The position numbers and the translations under genes were made by a program. A stretch of 64,000 bases of DNA, from NCBI GenBank assembly GCA_027422505.1, contig JAPQWV010000410.1:372001-436000 (forward strand). Direction: 5' to 3'. The notes under the pieces were generated by a model, which saw only the letters and a program-made list of their open reading frames with translations, had not been told where the DNA came from and ran no database searches. Numbering within the stretch: the first letter of the stretch is position 1; every line of letters starts with the position of its first letter. Origin of the DNA: Craterostigma plantagineum. Its lineage: Eukaryota; Streptophyta; Magnoliopsida; Lamiales; Linderniaceae. This document shows positions 33,927-45,742 of this stretch, piece after piece.

Positions 33927-36150
33927 TAGTGAAGTTACAGCAATGTCCTCTCTGAAACAAGATAATTACGAAGTTGCCACTAATGACTCGGAACTGGCAT
34001 GAAACTGGGTATGAACCACTGGCTTGAGACTTTATATTAGCAATAGTATATACATTAAATTATAATTTCAGTTAACTATTTTAAATTACCATAATTTTAA
34101 TATAATATATTTATATGTGCGCACGCATTTTATCGTCGGCTAATGAGCAATTTTTAACTAATTTTCATGTCATATTTGCATAGCTTTGGACTGTCCTCGT
34201 GTTTGTATATCTCTTGTTATTTATAATTTAACAATAAATGACGATATTGTTATTTGTGGAGAAAAAAATTCGATACAGAGGAAAAATACAACGTCGAATA
34301 GTAATCTAACCCATTTCAATACCTTTTTCAATGTAATGCTCAACTTGTCTTGAAGCTTCTTATTCTTCAATAAATGAACATTTAAACCCCCTTTTTTCAT
34401 CTGACGACTATTTTTAGCAGTTTTTGAAGTGCGTAAAATTGGGGATAATGTTTTTACAAAACTATTATATAATGATATATTCCTACACATGTATTCTGAA
34501 ATAAATTAATTTTGGAGATCAATGTGATAAAATTTATTTAATTTGGAGATCAATGTGATCCCATTTACGTATTTGAATTGATAGTCGATACTTTCTCTAT
34601 GCCTGTATGTTTTTATACACGTCGCCCGGTAAATAATTGTCCCAAAATGGCAGGACGACTATTATAAAAAAATTAAAATAATTTGTCAAGATTAGATAGC
34701 AAAGAATTTCATCTCTTTTTATCCATTAAAAAGGGCCGAAATGATTCTTGATATGTGTACGCCGTCCTTTTTTTATTAGTGTTCTTCACACTAATTTTTA
34801 TTCTATATTCCATTGCTTATAGCAGCCCTATTGTCACGTAGAGAAAGTATATGTTAATAATATCTCGTGTAATCTTCCTAACATTATATGTGGCCTAGTA
34901 AAAATGAACCGAATATTATTACGTGCAACTATAATGACATGGAAAAATATGAATATAATATCCCAAGATTATGATAGCATGAGAACCAAGAAAGGCATAA
35001 TATGTCTAATAGTCATAGTGAATAAGGTCATTCATTTAATATAAAATAGTCTCAACGACCCATTACTTAATATTCCTTTTTTCAATTAGTAACACTTGTA
35101 ACGTCATCATTATACATTAAACTAATGCTCTTGGATTATCGTATACAAAAGTAAACATGTGCGTGCATTAACAAATAAAAAAGTGGATTATGACGATCTG
35201 ATTTTCTTACACGATTCCGTTCGAGTTCTATTTAGTTCGAAGCTTTGATTAAAAGGAAAAGTCATATGTTAGTCGGTGTGTTTATCATTTGATTTCTTTA
35301 GATTGTGTTACATGTGTCCTATTCCATTTAATAGTTATTATATGAAATCGGGTAGTTATTCGGATAAGCAGGGACATAGTTATTATTAAATAATAGTTTT
35401 TACTGGTGCAACGCACGGGATTAACTATATTATTATTATTATTTGTTAATAAAATTATTAAATTTATGTTTGATAATTGGTAGTTATATATGGATTTTTT
35501 AGGGTTTTTATTATTTAATTTATATTTTAAGTTAAGGAACACGTGGAAGCATATATCATATGAGAACACTACATCTGTACAATTATATAAGATTATTTAA
35601 AACAATGTTATTGAATTTAAATGAACATTTCCATGCTATTTGTAAATTAATTCTTTAAGTGGCAGGTTGCAATTGTATTAACATTTTCAAACTACATGTT
35701 AATGCATACATTATTACTACCCATTAATATTTTAGAAGTGAAGTTTTCAACATAATTCATATTGTAATTTTCATTGAAAAGATTAGATCCTAATCAAAAC
35801 CATATTCTTGTATTCCTTCACTTCGAAAAGTGTTACCTAATTTATTTATTTTTGCTACTGTCAAGTTACAAGTTTCAACCCTCCATTCATTACACCCATT
35901 AAGACACAAAATAGTCAAAAATAAATATATCGTATTATAACTTTTAAAAGCAATATCTCCATATCACCACTACGTCACAAAAATCCAATCTCACAACGCT
36001 TCTCGTCCAATTTCTTTCAACTATATTGTGCAATATATACAAATTTATTCGCATGTTCAAAATAATCGAGGAAAAGAAAATGACTGCAAATTGACAATAA
36101 ATAAAACTATTATCTTAAAAAGGATAATTAGCAATCAATCTCATTCCCCG
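33927..36150. other. Long AT-rich region upstream of the sucrose transporter
   Basis: More than 2 kb with no gene I can support; composition is strongly AT. The proximal part (~35600-36150) is presumably the promoter of the sucrose transporter. Confidence 0.4.
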
Positions 36151-36158
36151 CCAAAACC

Positions 36159-36168
36159 TCTATATATA
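36159..36168 (+). promoter_or_regulatory. Candidate TATA box of the sucrose transporter
   Basis: TCTATATATACC about 135 bp before the start codon, followed by a CCACCACCACCGCCGCCG tract typical of a GC-rich plant 5' UTR. Confidence 0.55.
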
Positions 36169-37043
36169 CCACACTCGCCTCTCATTCCATTCCACACCAC
36201 CACCACCGCCGCCGCCGGCACCACCACCTTCTTCTGCATGCAAATCGTTGATTAAAAGTATAATTAATAACAACACCGATAAATACTACACGGAAATAAT
36301 GGCCGACAACGATCTCGTGAAAAACACCACCACCACCACAGAGCCACCACAATTTCCGTCGGAGCCACTGTACAAAATCGTACTAGTAGCGGCCATAGCC
36401 GCCGGCGTTCAATTTGGTTGGGCTCTTCAGCTCTCCCTATTGACGCCGTACGTCCAATTACTGGGCATACCTCACACATGGGCTTCGTTCATATGGCTTT
36501 GCGGGCCAATTTCGGGGCTCGTCGTTCAACCCATCGTGGGCTACTACAGCGACTGCTGCACGTCTAGGTTTGGCCGTCGCCGGCCGTTCATTGCTTCCGG
36601 CGCTGCTCTTGTGGCGGTGGCGATTTTCCTCATAGGCTTCGCGGCGGATATGGGTCGGGCCTCGGGCGACGTGGCCGGAAAAGGGCCGAAGCCGAGGGCC
36701 ATTGCTGTGTTCGTGGTGGGGTTTTGGATACTCGACGTCGCTAACAATATGTTGCAGGTATCGTTTTGTTTTTACGGCGGTTTTTGGTACTCTTTTTCCC
36801 TCTCTTGATTTGTCGGTAGGCTGATCTCTTCGACGAATAGGAATCTTCAGCTTCGTTTCACCACTATCAGAGCAAAATCTACGGTGGTTGAGCTTTGATT
36901 TTATGATTTGCAGGGTCCATGCAGAGCATTCTTAGCCGATTTATCTCACGGCTGCGCAAAGAAGATGAGCGCAGCAAACGCTCTCTACTCATTTTTCATG
37001 GCAGTGGGGAATGTTTTAGGCTACGCCGCGGGTTCATACACCC

Positions 37044-37048
37044 ACCTC
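37044..37048 (+). repeat. Target site duplication ACCTC (left copy)
   Basis: ACCTC is repeated at 41706-41710. It is part of the transporter codons for His-Leu, confirming that integration occurred inside the exon. Confidence 0.9.
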
Positions 37049-37335
37049 TGAAGGAAGTGAAACTGATATGATCTGTTTTGGAGAACGTTTGGAGAAGTAG
37101 TGATCAAAGTAGAGTTTTATTTTTTATTTCATACTCACTCAACGCATCAAATGGTTCATCAGACCATACTTATAATACCAAACCATCACGTTATTTAGCA
37201 ACTAATAAGTAGACGCTGATATTTAGGTGACTCTTTGACCCACATCGATTAACTAGGAGACATCAAGCATACTTAAGATCTTGACCAGATACGAAGAGAC
37301 TTCTTTGACTGAAGTAAATTCAGTTTACTCCAACA
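37049..37335 (-). repeat. 3' LTR of the transporter-inserted Copia element
   Basis: 287 bp, near-identical to 41417-41705. It contains an AT-rich TATTATAAG promoter-like stretch and TG...CA ends. Confidence 0.9.
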
Positions 37336-38770
37336 ATGCCTCCCGTAAACTTAATTTGCTTCGTACACCCAGCTCGGCAACGTTCTTTGCGAAGATCGTC
37401 CCTCCAAGTGGTTTTGTGAATATGTCGGCCATTTGCTCGTTGCTCGGGCAATATTCAAGCAGAATTTTACCTTCACTTACGAGTTCACGCAAGAAGTGAT
37501 ATCTCATACGGATATGCTTCGTTCTTCCATGCAAGAGCGGATCTTTTGAAACTGAAATGGTCGAACTGTTGTCACAGTAGATCACTGTAGGATCTTTCTG
37601 CTTTTGATTCAGATTTTTCAGAATGCTTTTCAGCCATAAGGTGTGGCAAGCTGTTAACGACGCTGCGATATACTCGGCTTCGGTCGTCGAAAGCGCCACA
37701 ATCTTTTGCTTCTTCGAACTCCAAGAAATTGCCCCACTTCCAATGTTAAACACGTAACCGGAAGTGCTCCGAGAGTCATCAACGCAGCCTCCAAGATCGC
37801 TATCGGTATATCCTACCAGTTTGACATCGATACCAGCTTTATAAAAGATACCATAATCCATCGTACCTTTTACGTATCGAAGTATTCTTTTGGCAGCTTC
37901 CCAATGGTTTGAGTACGGCTTTTCCAAGAAACGGCTAACCATACTTACAGCGTACATGATATCGGGTCTCGTCGCTGTGAGATACATCAGATTCCCAACG
38001 AGGCTCCGAAACATAGTAGAGTTCACAAGCTTCCCTTCGCCCTCATTGCTCAGTTTTGATCCGGTGAGACACGGAGTAGAAACTGAATTTGCATCATCCA
38101 TGCGAAACTTTTTCAGAATTTCCACCACATATTTTTCTTGAGAAATGAATATTCCTTCACTTGATTGTATGACGTTGATTCCCAAGAACTGATGGAGTTC
38201 ACCCAAGTCGGTCATTTCAAACTCCTTCATCATAGATTTCTTGAAATCTGCTAGCATGCACAAATCATCTCCGGTGAATATAAGATCATCAACGTAAACA
38301 CTTACTAGCATGAAGCCTCCTTTCGAACTCCTTTTGACATAAAGAGTGTGCTCGTATGGACACCTTTCAAAGCCGTACTTCGAAAAATACTCGTTTATTC
38401 TTCCGTACCACGCACGAGGTGATTGTTTTAGCCCATACAATGCCTTTTTGAGTTTATAGACTTTTTCTTGTTCGCCCTTTTTTACGAAACCGGGTGGCTG
38501 CTCGATATATACTTCTTGTTCGAGATAGCCATTTAAAAAGGCCGATTTAACATCCATTTGGAATATTTTCCAACGCCTTTGAGCTGCGAGAGAGATTATT
38601 AGCCGAACCGTATCAAGTCTAGAAACAGGAGCGAATACCTCGTTAAAATCTTCTCCTTCCTTCTGCTTATACCCTTTCGCAACCAAACGAGCTTTGTGCT
38701 TGTTGATGGAACCGTCTGGATTGGTTTTCGTCTTGAACACCCATTTCACGCCTATGGGGGCTTTTGTTGG
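37325..38770 (-). CDS. Copia reverse transcriptase and RNase H region
   Basis: Encodes the RT core ([31 protein letters not shown], the active-site motif [23 protein letters not shown]) and then RNase H ([19 protein letters not shown], and the [17 protein letters not shown] and ADIFTKPL motifs). It joins the upstream integrase frame only through a 1-nt shift at ~38750-38775 near a C/A run. The open frame continues upstream to 38941 in a meaningless reading. Confidence 0.88.
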   Translation of the reverse strand, partial: PTKAPIGVKWVFKTKTNPDGSINKHKARLVAKGYKQKEGEDFNEVFAPVSRLDTVRLIISLAAQRRWKIFQMDVKSAFLNGYLEQEVYIEQPPGFVKKGEQEKVYKLKKALYGLKQSPRAWYGRINEYFSKYGFERCPYEHTLYVKRSSKGGFMLVSVYVDDLIFTGDDLCMLADFKKSMMKEFEMTDLGELHQFLGINVIQSSEGIFISQEKYVVEILKKFRMDDANSVSTPCLTGSKLSNEGEGKLVNSTMFRSLVGNLMYLTATRPDIMYAVSMVSRFLEKPYSNHWEAAKRILRYVKGTMDYGIFYKAGIDVKLVGYTDSDLGGCVDDSRSTSGYVFNIGSGAISWSSKKQKIVALSTTEAEYIAASLTACHTLWLKSILKNLNQKQKDPTVIYCDNSSTISVSKDPLLHGRTKHIRMRYHFLRELVSEGKILLEYCPSNEQMADIFTKPLGGTIFAKNVAELGVRSKLSLREALLE

Positions 38771-40853
38771 GTGGTAGAGAAGTGAGCTCCCATGTACCAT
38801 TTTTCTCGATCGACTTGATCTCCTCTTCCATGGCGGCGCACCATTTCGGTTCTTTCGCTGCATCGTCGAAAGATATCGGGTCTTCACCTGCAAAGAAAGC
38901 AAAAAACAGATTGCCTTCTTCAGTTGTTTCGCTTGTTTCATCGTACAAATCTCTCAGATTTCTCGCTCTTTTTCCAGGTGCTACTTTGCTTGTCTCTTTG
39001 GGGTAGAAATCTGTTAAACTTCTCGTTCTTCTTCCAGGCGTAGTTTCTGGACTTTCAGGAGGAGCAGTTTCTTCGCGATTCTCGTTCTCCGAGGGCCGAG
39101 AATCATCACCTTCATCAAGAGTGTCAAGGTCGACGAAACTTGAATTTTCGTCAAAGCTATATGAAGCTTCTTCATCAAAGCGAACATCCCTGCTAATCAC
39201 AATTTTCTTTGTTTTTGGGTTATAAAGCTTGTAAGCTTTCGTCGTCAAACTGTAGCCGATGAAGATACATTTTTCAGCTTTATCATCCAACTTCGATCTC
39301 AACGAATCTGGTATGTGAGAATAAGCTACGCAACCGAAAGTTTTGAGGTGACTTACATTGGGTTTCTGCCCATACCATACCTCGTTCGGAGTAGCATCTT
39401 TCAAGCTTTTCGTGGGTGAGCGATTGATCAAATATACGGCGCACGAGACTGCTTCTGCCCAAAAAACAGCCGGCAAATTTTTCTTCTTCAACATGCACCG
39501 CACCATGTTCATGATCGTTCGGTTTTTGCGCTCCGCGACGCCGTTTTGTTGCGGTGTATAACGTGCCGTCAACTCATGCCTAATGCCATTACTTCGACAG
39601 AACTCGTCGAATAACGAAGACATGTACTCTCCTCCACGGTCACTTCTCAAATTCTTTATTTGACGATCGGATGCTTTTTCGACTTTAAGTTTAAAGTCTT
39701 TGAAACATGAGAGTGCTTCTGATTTTTCTTTCACGCAATAGACCCATATTTTTCTTGTATAATCATCGACGAATAACAGGAAATACCTGCTGCCGCCTAG
39801 AGAATCAACCCTCATTGGTCCGCATAAGTCGGTATGAACAAGCTCCAAAGGCGTCTTTGATGCCCAACTTGATTTTGATGGGAATGACTCACGATGTTGT
39901 TTTCCCAGCTGGCACTCCTCGCATATATCATCAATCGCATCTATTTTGGGCAGCCCTTGAACGATACTTTTGCTTGACAATTCCTTCAAACTTCGAAAGT
40001 TTAGATGCCCGAATCTGTCGTGCCACAACTTCGAAGCCTCCTTGTTAGACGCCATATAACAAGAGTTACCAATAATGTCAAGTTTGACGGGAAACAGATT
40101 ATTGGAAGCCAAACCGATTTTAGCGACGAGAAGACCATTCTTTTTCATGATGCATGAATCTTCGGCGAAGCGAAACTCGAACCCCTTCTTCATCAAGTGA
40201 CCAACGCTCAATAGGTTACTCGATAATCCCGGAACGTAGAAGACCTTCGACATTTTCTCCTTTCTGCCATTTTTTGTGTTGAATGTGATCTCTCCGACAC
40301 CTTGGATCTCGAGTGTTTTGGCGTTTCCAATTGTAACCTGCCCATGGTTAGCGGTATCTAGCGTTGAAAATAAACTTTTATTTCCGGTCATGTGTTTGCT
40401 CGCACCGCTGTCCAGGTACCAAATATCTTCGACATTTCCATCAGAAGCTATTAGAAGGGTTTCAGAATTACCGGAGTCGTCTTTATGAACGTAGCCTGCT
40501 TCACGTTTCTTCTCTGGAAATTTTTCCCAGCAATCAGGGGCTTTGTGTCCCGGCTTGTGACAGTAATGACATTCGATGTAAGGTTTTTTGCCTTTGTAAG
40601 TGCCGCGTCCTCTTCCTCTTTGATTATTTGAGGGCCGTTTTTCTTCATTTTTCCAGTCGCTGTTGTCTTTCGCTTCTTGTGTATGACTTCCGCCTTTTCC
40701 ATGAGAGTGACCTTTGCCGCGACCTCGAGACGATTCACGGCCTCCCGTGTGTTGGGACTTCAAAGCTTGATCCAGCGATGTACTTTGGGGATTCCTTTGA
40801 AGGAGTCTAATTTCATGAGCTTCTAGTCGCCCTTGTAGACTTTCCACGGACAT
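38770..40853 (-). CDS. Copia gag C-terminus, protease and integrase region
   Basis: Contains the zinc knuckle [14 protein letters not shown], the protease motif [14 protein letters not shown], the GAG-pre-integrase [12 protein letters not shown], and the integrase core ([42 protein letters not shown]). It is followed by the acidic linker before RT. Continuity with the upstream gag frame is broken near 40850-40870 by a 1-nt shift. Confidence 0.88.
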
Positions 40854-40869
40854 TTTCGAAGTGTCTGGG

Positions 40870-41389
40870 ACTCTTCGATGGCTACGACGATGTGGTCGAA
40901 CTTTTCCGGCAAGCTTCGTAGAACCTTTTCAACGGTCTTTTCGGCATCCACTACCTCTCCATTTGATGACATCTGATTTACGATGGAGGTGACTCTCGTG
41001 AAGTATTCTGAGACTTTTTCGTTTTCTCTCATTTCTAACTTCTCGAATTCTTTTCGTAGTGATTGCAACCGGACCTTTTTAACGTGTTCTTGACCCGATT
41101 AAGTGGTCTGCAAAATTTCCCACGCTTCTTTAGCAGTTGCAGCCTTCGAGATTCTTTCGTACACCGGAATTTCTAGCACTTGACAGATTTGGAAAAGTGC
41201 TTTTCGATCTCTTTGTTTTTCTTTCTTTTCGGTCTCAGTGAGTTTGGTTTCGTCTTCTGGTTCGTCGACTCCATCTTCGACCACACTCCATAAGTCTTGA
41301 GATTCAAGACATAGTTTCATGAGATTACTCCAGTAATCAAATTTTTCTCCGTTGAATTTTGGAACGAGAGAGATGAGTTGGCCCGACAT
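40870..41389 (-). CDS. Copia gag N-terminal region with internal stop
   Basis: Starts [20 protein letters not shown], the typical Copia gag opening, and continues through [11 protein letters not shown] to a TAA at 41099-41101. It then resumes in the same frame ([20 protein letters not shown]), so the TAA replaces one sense codon. Confidence 0.85.
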
Positions 41390-41416
41390 TTTGGACGAGA
41401 CTCTCTGATACCAGAT

Positions 41417-41705
41417 TGAAGGAAGTGAAACTGATATGATCTGTTTTGGAGAACGTTTGGAGAAGTAGTGATCAAAGTAGAGTTTTATTTTTTATTTCAT
41501 ACTCACTCAACGCATCAAATGGTTTACATCAGACCATACTTATAATACCAAACCATCACGTTATTTAGCAACTAATAAGTAGACGCTGATATTTAGGTGA
41601 CTCTTTGACCCACATCGATTAACTAGGAGACATCAAGCATACTTAAGATCTTGACCAGATACGAAGAGACTTCTTTGACTGAAGTAAATTCAGTTTACTC
41701 CAACA
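41417..41705 (-). repeat. 5' LTR of the transporter-inserted Copia element
   Basis: 289 bp, preceding the primer binding site in element orientation. It matches 37049-37335 apart from the 2-bp indel. Confidence 0.9.
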
Positions 41706-44415
41706 ACCTCTACAAAATCTTCCCCTTTTCCAAAACCAAAGCTTGCGACACCTACTGTGCGAATCTCAAGAGCTGTTTCTTCATCTCCATAGCACTCTTA
41801 CTCACCCTAACCACCCTCGCACTAAGCATAGTTCGAGAAAAAGTCCCTGAACCCCAAGAAACCTTACAAAGCAGCACAAAAAAGGGCAAAATCCCAGTTT
41901 TTGGGGAACTGTTCGGCGCGTTGAAAGAGCTTCCCAGACCCATGTGGATTCTCTTGCTAGTGACCTGTTTGAACTGGATTGCTTGGTTTCCCTTTCTATT
42001 GTTCGACACTGATTGGATGGGTAGGGAGGTTTACGGAGGTAAAGTAGGCGAAGGTAAGCTCTACGACCGTGGCGTGCGTGCTGGTGCATTGGGGTTAATG
42101 TTGAACTCTGTTGTTTTGGGTTTTGCTTCTCTTGGGATACAGTTCTTGGCTAAAGGGATTGGTGGGGTTAAGAAATTGTGGGGTTGGGTTAACCTTTTGC
42201 TTGCTATCTGTTTGGGCATGACTGTTTTGGTCACTAAACTGGCCGAGCATGATCGGAGATACATCAATGGCGGCACAGTGCTTCAGCCTCCTTCTCCTGG
42301 GATCAAAATCGGAGCCCTGACGCTTTTTTCTGTTCTTGGTATCCCTCTTGCGGTGAGTTTTTCATTGTTGTTGTGTTTTTCTTCGTTCCATTGGCTGTTT
42401 TTAGGCTCCAAGTAATTCATGTTTACTCCTATTGTTATCGTTGATGTGGTTTAGTTCATGACATTAGAACAAGATTTAAGTTGGTCATTTGTTATCACAT
42501 GATGACCACAGAAAATAGGCCTGTGACAAGCTGGTTGATGATAGCTTTCTCACATGAAGTAGATAAATTTTACTACTTACTGTCACTGTTTCATTGACAC
42601 ATGCATGAGAATGGGAAAAATAGCTATATGAGGAATAGAGTACAACTTTGGCATAAAGGTAGAGCAGTGTAGAAATGAACAGATAAGGTTCTTTCTGTTT
42701 GTTCTTCATATCGTCGAAGCATAGATGTGGTGGAAAAAGACTTTTGAAAGTTCTTTATTTGGTATTTATCACATGTCATACTGATTCCATAATTGATGGA
42801 CGCAAGAATCTAGCCAGAGTTCTTCAACTCTATCCTGTGGAGGATGGGTTTATGTGTGGGATTGCTGGTTTAGGAAACAAACACAATAATTTGTTTTTTA
42901 ATCAAGGTTTAGGCAATAGGTTAGCTAACAGAGCCATTTAAGATAAGATTAGGTGATCCTTTAACAGATGGCTTCTGTATACTTGTTGGAGATTGATCAC
43001 AGTTTGTTAGTTAGCACTCGTGTAAAGTAAGCAAGATCGGATTTTGATAATCATGGCGAAGTATACCGAAAGCTAGAAAGAGGTTAGGTTTCTTTAGTGG
43101 CCGATTTTCTGCGTATAGTCAAACCAGCCATACCTTAGAGAGCATTATTTCAAAGTTCATTGCTGCTAAAAAGGCACAATGAAGAAAGAAAAGCATCTTC
43201 TAGAAATAATGATGTGTTGGGGGCAACTTGTCAACATTGTTAATCTATATCACTCGAGTGTTGTTGACATGAGTTGTTTTGGACTTTACTACGAGGATGT
43301 AAAAATGCAACTGCTAGAAAACTCATGGTTAAGAACTTTCACTACTAGTCTTACAAGAATCATCTGTTACAGTGTTTTTTGACATGATTGAAGCATCAGA
43401 TGTGGGTTGAAAAAATTAAGGACTAATTCCCATCTTCTACCTAATATCAGGTGACTTTTAGTGTGCCGTTTGCTTTGGCATCAATCTTTTCAAGTAATTC
43501 TGGTGCTGGACAAGGTAAAAACGTTACTGTGAAAGCAGAATATAGAAAAGCAGATTCTCTCCCATCACACTTCCATAGATAATACTCAAATCTTTTTTTT
43601 TTTTTCTAAAAGATCAAAATTCATATTATGTTCAGGTCTGTCACTTGGAGTCCTCAATCTTGCTATAGTTATCCCACAGGTAAGAGATCTTGTCACTATA
43701 TGCTGCACATCTCTAACATGATTGATCATGATAAGATATGAACTTCCCATCCATTGTCGTTAATTAGATATCGCTTGCACAAAATTCCAAGCATGGAATT
43801 TTGTCTGAATTTCCCCACTTTTTTCCTCGAGAGTTTCTCGTCACAGTGAAGGGCATCTATTCATTCATTTTTGGATCCCCCCCACCACCACCACCACGCA
43901 TAAGAATATGAACACAATGCCTTTTTCACGTGATTGATCTCTCCCCACTTACGAAAAACTTTTTCAGTGCTGTTAAATTCACACAAGTCAAACAGTGATG
44001 ATGGATGGTTATTCTCTTAATATGTTATCATTGTATGAATGATGTGATACATGTGATGTAGATTTGATCAATCTATCTCTCTCTCAAGTCGACAGTGATG
44101 GGACATACACGCTATAAAATGTCATGGAGCATCATGTTCTATTATTTGATTGACAAATCATCATCATCATCGTCATCATCAATACACATATTGATTTGAA
44201 ACATATGTATATATGTATTATTATTATTACAGATGGTGGTGTCTGTTGCAAGTGGGCCATGGGACGATTTGTTCGGCGGCGGAAACTTACCTGCGTTTGT
44301 GGTGGGGGCGGTGGCGGCGTTGGCCAGCGGGATTTTTGCATTCACAATGTTGCCTTCTCCGCCCTCTAATGTGGACTCAGCTAAGGCTCTGAGTGGTGGA
44401 GGAGGATTTCATTGA

Positions 44416-44817
44416 CCAAAGTTTCATGATATATGATAAATATATATCTGTATGACACGAAATGTTATTGTGTTGTACTGTTGTTACGTGTTTTAATTAG
44501 GCTCAAGTTTGTGCTTATTGGGTGTGTGTATGTTTCTGTTATGGGCTTGAAGTTTTTCGAGTTTCTTTTTCTTTTTTTCTATCTTTCTGAGTGTCTTTTG
44601 CTGTCGTAGTCCTCTTTTGTAAGAAACCATTTGCACGCTAAAGCGTGAAAAAAGTCAGTCGTCTTTTAAATTGTGTAGTAACCGTGTGGTGTTGCTAAAG
44701 TCAATTTATTATATAGTTTCTAAGAAAAATATGTGAAATCACAAAGGGAAGTGTATATATATATAATATATATATATAATATATTATATATGTATAGATA
44801 AATAATATAATACAAAG
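44416..44817. other. 3' flank of the sucrose transporter
   Basis: T-rich 3' UTR-like sequence, then a long (AT)n tract at ~44752-44800. No gene was seen. Confidence 0.45.
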
Positions 44818-44822
44818 GGATG

Positions 44823-45450
44823 TGTTGGGAAATCGGCGCCGTTAGGTTCGCAATTCACTCTTCTTTCGTGGGTGTGTGTGAATTCAATCAAGAAACGAGT
44901 TATTGATCGTGATCGAATCGAAAATCAACGAATAACAGCGAAAAACAGAGAACGATATAACGTGGTTCGGCCTCGACTTTCGGCCTACTCCACGGACCAA
45001 CTAGAGCGTTCCAAACTGGAAGAAGGGATTACAAGAATGATACTTCCTCTCCAACTTTCTAGTTTACATCCCTCGCTAAAACTCTCTCTATCGAAAGCTA
45101 CGATCGCTCAAAGAATGCTCCTCGAACTCAGAGTTTTGATATATTTATAGCTTCAGGAAATCAGCTATAATAGCAGCCCTGCATTGCATGCTTGTCCACG
45201 TGCAGAAGAACTTGTACCTCACGCAACTTCCCCCTTATAAAAACGGTTGTAGCAACTTTATAAGTGAAACTGCAACTCTTAATTTGAGTCATCCGATCAT
45301 TAGCGCCAAGATCACTGGTCTGCATTTAAACTGAATCAAACTTGGAAAATTTCCAGCTTGTTTAAGTCTTAACAAGCCATGATGATCTTTCGGTTTGCTT
45401 CGATTCCTTCAGCCTTGATTTGCAGAGTTTTAAGCTCACAATCTTCAACT
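44823..45450 (-). repeat. Probable solo LTR (Copia type), 628 bp
   Basis: Bounded by a 5-bp duplication GGATG (44818-44822 and 45451-45455). On the minus strand it ends CCCAACA; its other end reads AGTTGAAG, so the expected terminal TG would have one substitution. The interior phrase AACGTGGTTCGGCCTCGAC followed by ACTCCACGGACC resembles known plant Copia LTRs. There is no internal domain beside it. Confidence 0.5.
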
Positions 45451-45479
45451 GGATGTATGAATGGCATCACTAGCTTGCA

Positions 45480-45700
45480 AATGAATCTTTCGATTCGCGA
45501 TTCGATTTGAAATTCTAAAGTTCAAATTCGAATATGACAAATATGAATACGAATAAAACCACTTTTTTATTCGATATCTGAAAACGAATAAAATATCACA
45601 ATATTTGATTCAATCGAATAATTCGATTCGAATAATTTAATATAAAATATAACATAATCCAATATATATTTAAATATAATATATGACTATATTGAAATAT
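45480..45700. repeat. AT-rich TE fragment with TTCGAATTCG-type repeats
   Basis: Same style of sequence as 26940-27053 (TTCGATTCGCGATTCGATTTG, then GAATACGAATAAAAC). Borders were not resolved. Confidence 0.35.
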
Positions 45701-45742
45701 AATACAGTATGATTCAAGGGGCAACCTCAACTAAATTCCCCT

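Larger units (their letters stand above)
37049..41705 (-). mobile_element. Ty1/Copia LTR retrotransposon (Tork-like), 4657 bp, in the sucrose transporter
   Basis: LTRs lie at 37049-37335 (3') and 41417-41705 (5'), running TGTTGGAGTAAAC...CTTCA on the minus strand. By eye they differ only by one 2-bp indel (near 37153/41524), so insertion is recent. A primer site complementary to initiator tRNA-Met (TGGTATCAGAG) lies at 41401-41413, 3 bp from the LTR. A purine-rich stretch (ACGGGAGGC) abuts the 3' LTR. The coding region is one Copia-order polyprotein: gag, zinc knuckle, protease, integrase, RT, RNase H. It is interrupted by a stop at 41099-41101 and by frameshifts near 40850-40870 and 38750-38775. 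The element lies antisense to the host gene. Confidence 0.93.
36299..44415 (+). pseudogene. SUT1: Sucrose/H+ symporter (SUT/SUC family), exon 2 interrupted by a Copia element
   Basis: Plasma-membrane proton-coupled sucrose carrier; the SUT1/SUC2 type loads phloem. Exons: 36299-36757, 36914-37048 + 41711-42352 (one exon split by the insertion), 43451-43514, 43636-43679, 44233-44415. Without the insertion and its 5-bp duplication they sum to 1527 nt, 508 residues, in frame, which is the usual family length. Visible features: twelve hydrophobic segments, the first loop [32 protein letters not shown], central loop with KVPEPQE, and a C-terminus ending [10 protein letters not shown] Copia element sits after codon 198 (SYTHL), so the transcript should be truncated inside the fourth or fifth membrane segment unless the element is spliced out. 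The ATG at 36299 was chosen because it begins the conserved part; an in-frame ATG at 36248 exists. No other lesion was seen, so the gene was functional until recently. The SUT1-clade assignment is likely but not proven. Confidence 0.9.
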
